Below, piece by piece: positions 59,890-64,000 of a DNA stretch of 64,000 nt. The stretch comes from Bifidobacterium breve (GTDB lineage Bacteria > Actinomycetota > Actinomycetes > Nanopelagicales > Nanopelagicaceae), in contig CAMAYZ010000005.1 of NCBI GenBank assembly GCA_945863115.1, forward strand, positions 1 to 64,000, written 5' to 3'. The stretch's first letter is position 1. Each line of letters starts with the position of its first letter. The notes below the pieces were generated by a model, which did not search any database, was not told the DNA's origin, and saw nothing but the letters and a program-made list of their open reading frames with translations. Both the position numbers and the translations under genes were made by a program.

Positions 59890-60393
59890 TTAGTTTTCAG
59901 GATCTGTAACTGCGACTCGAGCTGGGCGAATTACCCGCTCTTTAAATTTAAATCCGGGTTGTAAAACTTGAGTTACTAAAGTTTCACTTACATCAGGAGA
60001 GGTTGAATGCATTAGAGCTTCATGAATATTTGGATCAAATGCCACATCAACATCTGCAAATTGTGAAAGCCCGAGCTTGGTTGTAATTGCTTGAAGCTGG
60101 TCGGCGACCGCTTTGAAACCACCGGTAAGTTCACCATGCTCTTCTGCTCTAGAAATATCATCTAAAACTGGAAGCAGTTCCGATAGAACTATTGCTGTGG
60201 TTATTTCGTTAGCTGTAATGCGATCTCGATCAACCCGCTTTCGGTAATTGGCATACTCGGCTTGAACTCTTTGTAGGTCAGAAGTTAAAACTGCAACTTC
60301 ATCTACTTCGACTTCAGCCAGCGCTTCATCTACCGCATCAGAGAGTTCTTTGTCAGAACTCTCTGGCGCTGTGTTCTCAGTTTCGTCTGTCAC
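59890..60393 (-). CDS. grpE: Nucleotide exchange factor GrpE
   Basis: 167 residues: an acidic N-terminal coiled coil ([20 protein letters not shown]), then [15 protein letters not shown] and the beta-wing end ([21 protein letters not shown]). It releases ADP from DnaK. Its start overlaps the dnaK stop by 4 nt. Confidence 0.94.
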   Translation of the reverse strand: MTDETENTAPESSDKELSDAVDEALAEVEVDEVAVLTSDLQRVQAEYANYRKRVDRDRITANEITTAIVLSELLPVLDDISRAEEHGELTGGFKAVADQLQAITTKLGLSQFADVDVAFDPNIHEALMHSTSPDVSETLVTQVLQPGFKFKERVIRPARVAVTDPEN

Positions 60394-62213
60394 TTACTTT
60401 CTTCAACAATCTCTGCGTCTTCAACGCCATCATCTGCTTGTGGTGCTTCAGCAGACGCAGCATTGGCTGCATAAAGTGCAGCGCCTAGTTGTTGTGAAAG
60501 TTCGCTGACTTTTTCAGTTGCAGATTTAATTGCTGGAAGATCGGTTCCTTCAAGCGCTTTCTTTAAATCTGCTATTGCAGTTTCGACTTCGCCACGCTTT
60601 TCAGCGTTCTCACCTTCGGTGAATTTTTCAGCGTTATCTTTTAAGAACTTCTCGGTTTGATAAACAAGTGAATCGCCAGTGTTGCGAACTTCCGCTTCTT
60701 CGCGACGTTGCTTATCTTCATCTGCATGCGCTTCGGCATCCTTCATCATGCGATCAATTTCTTCTTTAGAAAGAGCTGATCCACCAGTAATTGTCATCGA
60801 CTGTTCTTTGCCGGTGCCAAGATCTTTTGCAGAAACATGAACGATTCCGTTTGCATCGATATCGAAGGTAACTTCAACTTGTGGAACACCTCGTGGAGCA
60901 GGTGCGATTCCTGTTAGTTCGAACATGCCTAGGCGCTTGTTATAAGCAGCCATTTCACGCTCGCCTTGGAAGGCTTGAATTTGAACTGCTGGTTGATTGT
61001 CATCGGCAGTTGTAAAGATTTCAGAACGCTTTGTTGGGATAGTTGTATTGCGTTCAATCAACTTAGTCATAACGCCCCCCTTGGTTTCGATACCAAGCGA
61101 TAGCGGAGTTACATCGAGAAGAAGAACATCTTTAACTTCACCCTTAAGAACACCAGCTTGTAGCGCTGCACCAACTGCAACTACTTCATCTGGATTAACG
61201 CCCTTATTTGGCTCTTTTCCACCAGTTAAATCGCGGACTAGATCAACAACTGCTGGCATACGAGTTGAACCGCCAACTAGAACTACGTGATCGATATCTG
61301 CAATTGGAATTCCAGCATCTTTTAGTACGGATTGGAATGGCTTCTTGCATCGATCTAATAGATCTGCGGTCATTCCTTGGAATTGTGCACGAGTGACGGT
61401 TTCATCTAAGAAAAGTGGATTCTTTTCGGCATCAACAGTTATGTAAGGAAGATTGATTGAAGTTTGTTGAGATGAAGATAATTCAATCTTTGCTTTTTCA
61501 GCTGCTTCGCGAACGCGTTGCATCGCCATCTTATCTTTTGTTAAATCGATGCCGTTCTTTGCGGCAAAAGTTTTAACTAAAGAATCAACTAGAGCTTGGT
61601 CCCAGTCATCGCCACCAAGGTTGTTATCTCCGTTGGTTGCCTTAACTTCGACAACACCATCACCGATTTCTAGAAGTGATACGTCGAATGTTCCACCACC
61701 AAGGTCGAAAACTAAAATTGTTTGTTCCGCGTCGCCCTTATCCAAACCATATGCAAGTGCTGCAGCAGTTGGCTCGTTAACAATACGAAGAACATTTAAG
61801 CCAGCAATTTCGCCAGCTTCTTTTGTTGCTTGTCGTTGTGCGTCGTTGAAATAAGCAGGAACTGTAATTACTGCATCTGTAACAGTGTCGCCGAGAAAAC
61901 TTTCCGCATCGCGCTTTAACTTCATCAAGATGCGAGCGCTAATTTCTTGTGGTGTGTATTTCTTTCCATCAATGTCCATGTTCCAGCTTGTGCCCATGTG
62001 GCGCTTCACTGAACGAATAGTCCGTTCAACGTTTGTAACTGATTGACGTTTCGCAACTTCACCGACAAGAACTTCGCCATTCTTAGCGAAGGCAACGATC
62101 GATGGGGTTGTCCGAGCGCCCTCTGCGTTTGTAATTACAGATGGCTCGCCACCTTCTAATACAGATACGCAACTGTTTGTAGTTCCTAAGTCGATTCCTA
62201 CCGCTCTTGCCAT
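60390..62213 (-). CDS. dnaK: Molecular chaperone DnaK
   Basis: 607 residues, full Hsp70: [13 protein letters not shown], the phosphate-2 loop [34 protein letters not shown], and a substrate-binding domain with [17 protein letters not shown], ending in a short acidic tail ([10 protein letters not shown]). First gene of the heat-shock operon. GGGAG lies a few nt upstream of the start, and HAIR-like boxes are at 62276-62319. Confidence 0.97.
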   Translation of the reverse strand: MARAVGIDLGTTNSCVSVLEGGEPSVITNAEGARTTPSIVAFAKNGEVLVGEVAKRQSVTNVERTIRSVKRHMGTSWNMDIDGKKYTPQEISARILMKLKRDAESFLGDTVTDAVITVPAYFNDAQRQATKEAGEIAGLNVLRIVNEPTAAALAYGLDKGDAEQTILVFDLGGGTFDVSLLEIGDGVVEVKATNGDNNLGGDDWDQALVDSLVKTFAAKNGIDLTKDKMAMQRVREAAEKAKIELSSSQQTSINLPYITVDAEKNPLFLDETVTRAQFQGMTADLLDRCKKPFQSVLKDAGIPIADIDHVVLVGGSTRMPAVVDLVRDLTGGKEPNKGVNPDEVVAVGAALQAGVLKGEVKDVLLLDVTPLSLGIETKGGVMTKLIERNTTIPTKRSEIFTTADDNQPAVQIQAFQGEREMAAYNKRLGMFELTGIAPAPRGVPQVEVTFDIDANGIVHVSAKDLGTGKEQSMTITGGSALSKEEIDRMMKDAEAHADEDKQRREEAEVRNTGDSLVYQTEKFLKDNAEKFTEGENAEKRGEVETAIADLKKALEGTDLPAIKSATEKVSELSQQLGAALYAANAASAEAPQADDGVEDAEIVEESK

Positions 62214-62275
62214 TTTTATTGCTCCCTTTTTCTTCTTTCAGCCTGTTTTTGACCGGCTATGGTCGAATTCTCGCC

Positions 62276-62296
62276 CTTGAGTCGCTCGATGTCAAA
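62276..62296. promoter_or_regulatory. HAIR-like half site (HspR box)
   Basis: CTTGAGT-N7-TGTCAAA: the left arm fully matches the CTTGAGT-N7-ACTCAAG consensus, the right arm only 4 of 7. It lies 63-83 nt upstream of dnaK. Confidence 0.55.
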
Positions 62297-62298
62297 AG

Positions 62299-62319
62299 AT
62301 TGAGTCGAACTGGCTCAAG
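62299..62319. promoter_or_regulatory. HAIR site (HspR operator)
   Basis: ATTGAGT-N7-GCTCAAG matches 12 of 14 arm bases of the HAIR consensus CTTGAGT-N7-ACTCAAG. A further TTGAGT half follows directly. Expected binding site of the HspR protein encoded at the end of the same operon. Confidence 0.8.
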
Positions 62320-62382
62320 TTGAGTCATCTAGGTAACGCCTGGGTTGGGAGGGATATTCCCCGCTCTTCGAGAGGAGGGCTC

Positions 62383-62388
62383 TAGCCT
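62383..62388 (+). promoter_or_regulatory. Leaderless -10 box (TAGCCT) of the Fe-S oxidoreductase gene
   Basis: TANNNT hexamer ending 6 nt before the ATG at 62395. Confidence 0.5.
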
Positions 62389-62394
62389 TCTCTC

Positions 62395-64000
62395 ATGAAC
62401 TCCGGAATGAATTACGTAGCCATCGTCCTGTATCTCTTCACGGCCGTTGGTATCGGCTTCTTCCTCCTAAAGGGGCGCGAGATGTATCGGCGCATTTCTG
62501 CCGGCCAGAGCGATCCAGCTAGGTTTTTAAATAAGGGCGAACGCGCGAAGGTAATGGCAAAAGAGATTTTGCTGCACACCAGAATGCTCCGCTTTACTGG
62601 ATCGGCAATCGCGCATTGGTTTGTAATGATTGGTTTCGTAGCGCTACTTGGCACGCTTGTTACAGCATATGGTCAAATAATTAGCGCCTCTTTTGTTATT
62701 CCTTTTATCGGAACTTGGGCTCCGTATCGTTATTTTGTTTTAGCTGTTGCGTGGTCAGCCGCAATTGGAATTGTTACGTTAATTGGAATTCGGATTGCGA
62801 CAAAGTTTTTTCACAAGAGTCGCACTTCAAGATTTCTTGGCTCTAGATCGCTAAAAGCTTATTATGTTGAAGCAACTGTTCTGGCTGTCGTAGTTTGTGT
62901 AATTACTTTGGATTACTTAGAACATCAATACTATGTAGATGCCACGGCGGTTCAAACTGTTGCTGCAATTAAAATTTGGGTTTCAGTAATGTGGTTTGTT
63001 GTAATTTCAAATGATTTAACAATGGGAGTTGCTTGGCACCGCTTCTTGGCACCATTTAATATTTTCTTTAAACGTAATCTAGATTCCAGACCAGCACTTG
63101 GTGAATTACCAGAAATGATTTCGCATGGAAAGCCAATTAACTTTGAAGATCCAAAGGAAGATGATGTCTTTGGAATTGGCAAGAGCGCAGACATTTCATG
63201 GAAAGGCTTGCTTGATATGGCGAGCTGCACCGAATGTGGGCGCTGCCAATCGCAATGTCCGGCTTGGCATACCGATAAACCGCTTTCTCCAAAGTTATTA
63301 ATTATGGCGATGCGCGATCATGCGCTTTCAAATGTGACTTCTGATGAAAAAATTGTTGGGGAAATAATTTCTCCCGAAGTTTTATGGTCTTGCACAACGT
63401 GTGGTGCTTGCGTTGAAGAGTGCCCGGTCGATATTGAACATATTGATCACATTGTAAATATGCGACGTTTTCAAGTTTTGGTGGAGTCAGAATTTCCATC
63501 TGAACTTGGTGGAACTTTTAGAAATCTCGAAAAAACGGGTAATCCGTGGGGCTCTAATCGGGCTGATCGCAATGGCTGGATAGCTGAATGCGATTTCCCG
63601 GTAACTGTCATCGAGAATGAAATTCCGGAAGATATCGAATACTTATTCTGGGTTGGGTGTGCTGGTGCATATGAAGAGCGCGCCAAGAAAACTACAAAAG
63701 CCGTAGCTGAACTTCTTTATATGTCCGGGACTACCTTTGGTGTTCTAGGACAACGCGAAACTTGCACCGGTGATCCCGCTCGCCGTTCTGGAAATGAATT
63801 TTTGTATCAAATTCTTTCTCGAGAAAATATCGAAACTCTGCAACAAACTTTTGGTTCCCGTGGTGTGAAAAAAGTTGTGGTTACTTGTCCGCATTGCTTC
63901 ACAACAATCGGTCGCGATTACAAACAACAGGGTTTTGAATTGCAAATGGTTCACCACACGCAATTATTAAATCAATTGATTAAAGAGGGAAAGCTAAAAA
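62395..64000 (+). CDS. Membrane-bound Fe-S oxidoreductase, HdrD/GlpC-like (3' end outside window)
   Basis: 535 codons are visible and the frame is still open at the window end. The N-terminal third has several membrane segments (NYVAIVLYLFTAVGIGFFL onward, including a heme-b-type gamma-subunit-like helix bundle). Then come two ferredoxin clusters, CTECGRCQSQCPAW and CTTCGACVEECPVD, and a CCG-type domain begins (VGCAGAYEERA, TCTGDPARR, VTCPHCFTT). This is the fused nitrate-reductase-gamma/HdrD architecture found next to fatty-acid or electron-transfer flavoprotein systems in actinobacteria. Probably passes electrons from a flavoprotein to quinone. Start chosen for the TAGCCT box 6 nt upstream. 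Confidence 0.85.
   Translation, partial: MNSGMNYVAIVLYLFTAVGIGFFLLKGREMYRRISAGQSDPARFLNKGERAKVMAKEILLHTRMLRFTGSAIAHWFVMIGFVALLGTLVTAYGQIISASFVIPFIGTWAPYRYFVLAVAWSAAIGIVTLIGIRIATKFFHKSRTSRFLGSRSLKAYYVEATVLAVVVCVITLDYLEHQYYVDATAVQTVAAIKIWVSVMWFVVISNDLTMGVAWHRFLAPFNIFFKRNLDSRPALGELPEMISHGKPINFEDPKEDDVFGIGKSADISWKGLLDMASCTECGRCQSQCPAWHTDKPLSPKLLIMAMRDHALSNVTSDEKIVGEIISPEVLWSCTTCGACVEECPVDIEHIDHIVNMRRFQVLVESEFPSELGGTFRNLEKTGNPWGSNRADRNGWIAECDFPVTVIENEIPEDIEYLFWVGCAGAYEERAKKTTKAVAELLYMSGTTFGVLGQRETCTGDPARRSGNEFLYQILSRENIETLQQTFGSRGVKKVVVTCPHCFTTIGRDYKQQGFELQMVHHTQLLNQLIKEGKLK

Noticed and set aside
1-64000. CRISPR arrays, insertion sequences, prophage, tRNA or rRNA genes
   Set aside because: No regularly spaced repeats, transposase, integrase, phage structural genes or RNA gene cores were seen by reading; a dedicated tRNA scan was not possible.

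Overview
The window looks like chromosomal DNA of a low-GC, streamlined actinobacterium, probably close to the freshwater Nanopelagicales (acI) type. By eye the GC content is a little above 40%, and gene spacing is extremely tight. Actinobacterial markers include a dnaK-grpE-dnaJ-hspR operon with HAIR-like boxes, MurT/GatD, an LCP ligase, an MFS-thymidylate kinase fusion, a TopA with a Lys/Ala-rich tail and no zinc fingers, and many leaderless TANNNT promoters placed 6-7 nt before the start codon. The taxonomic placement is inference. No rRNA, tRNA, IS element, prophage or CRISPR array was seen, and no gene-free stretch exceeds 300 bases.

Layout. 1-191: the edge of an FMN riboswitch that controls a gene left of the window. 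192-2919: a YdcZ-type transporter and an ABC-F ATPase. 2956-32289: a large catabolic island read from both strands. It holds kynureninase, a cobalamin-dependent acyl-CoA mutase in two subunits with a MeaB-type GTPase, anthranilate-CoA ligase, a second AMP-forming ligase, an ADP-forming acyl-CoA synthetase, RidA, two SDRs, a PcaF-like thiolase, a BadI/MenB-like ring hydrolase, a TDO-family protein, 2-aminobenzoyl-CoA monooxygenase/reductase, a two-subunit indolepyruvate:ferredoxin oxidoreductase, a kynurenine-formamidase-like cyclase, two CrtI-like FAD oxidoreductases, a thioesterase, a PaaX-type regulator and the methylcitrate genes prpB-prpC-prpD. 32405-37709: OsmC, a double cupin, and a second small cluster (class-V PLP enzyme, aldo/keto reductase fused to RidA, another aldo/keto reductase, a TIGR04076 protein). 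37757-64000: mostly housekeeping: HtrA-type protease, MFS, S51 peptidase, LCP, second YdcZ, DEAD-box helicase, MurT/GatD, VOC protein, secreted peptidase, holB, MFS-tmk, topA, hppA, DedA, pyrE, the DnaK operon, and the start of a membrane Fe-S oxidoreductase cut by the window end.

How the island may work. Tryptophan would go to kynurenine and anthranilate, then anthraniloyl-CoA, then 2-amino-5-oxocyclohexenecarboxyl-CoA (the known product of the monooxygenase/reductase). I infer that deamination (RidA) and BadI-type ring hydrolysis would give 4-oxopimeloyl-CoA. The linked B12 mutase could isomerise this to 2-methyl-3-oxoadipyl-CoA, and the PcaF-like thiolase could split that into propionyl-CoA and succinyl-CoA. 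Propionyl-CoA would then enter the methylcitrate cycle encoded a few kb away. The carbon balance (C7 = C3 + C4) fits, and every proposed enzyme class is in the window. The mutase step is a hypothesis that I do not know to have been described. A shared palindrome, TTGACGGTCGTCAA and variants, lies in four intergenic regions of the island and is a candidate operator for the PaaX-type regulator.
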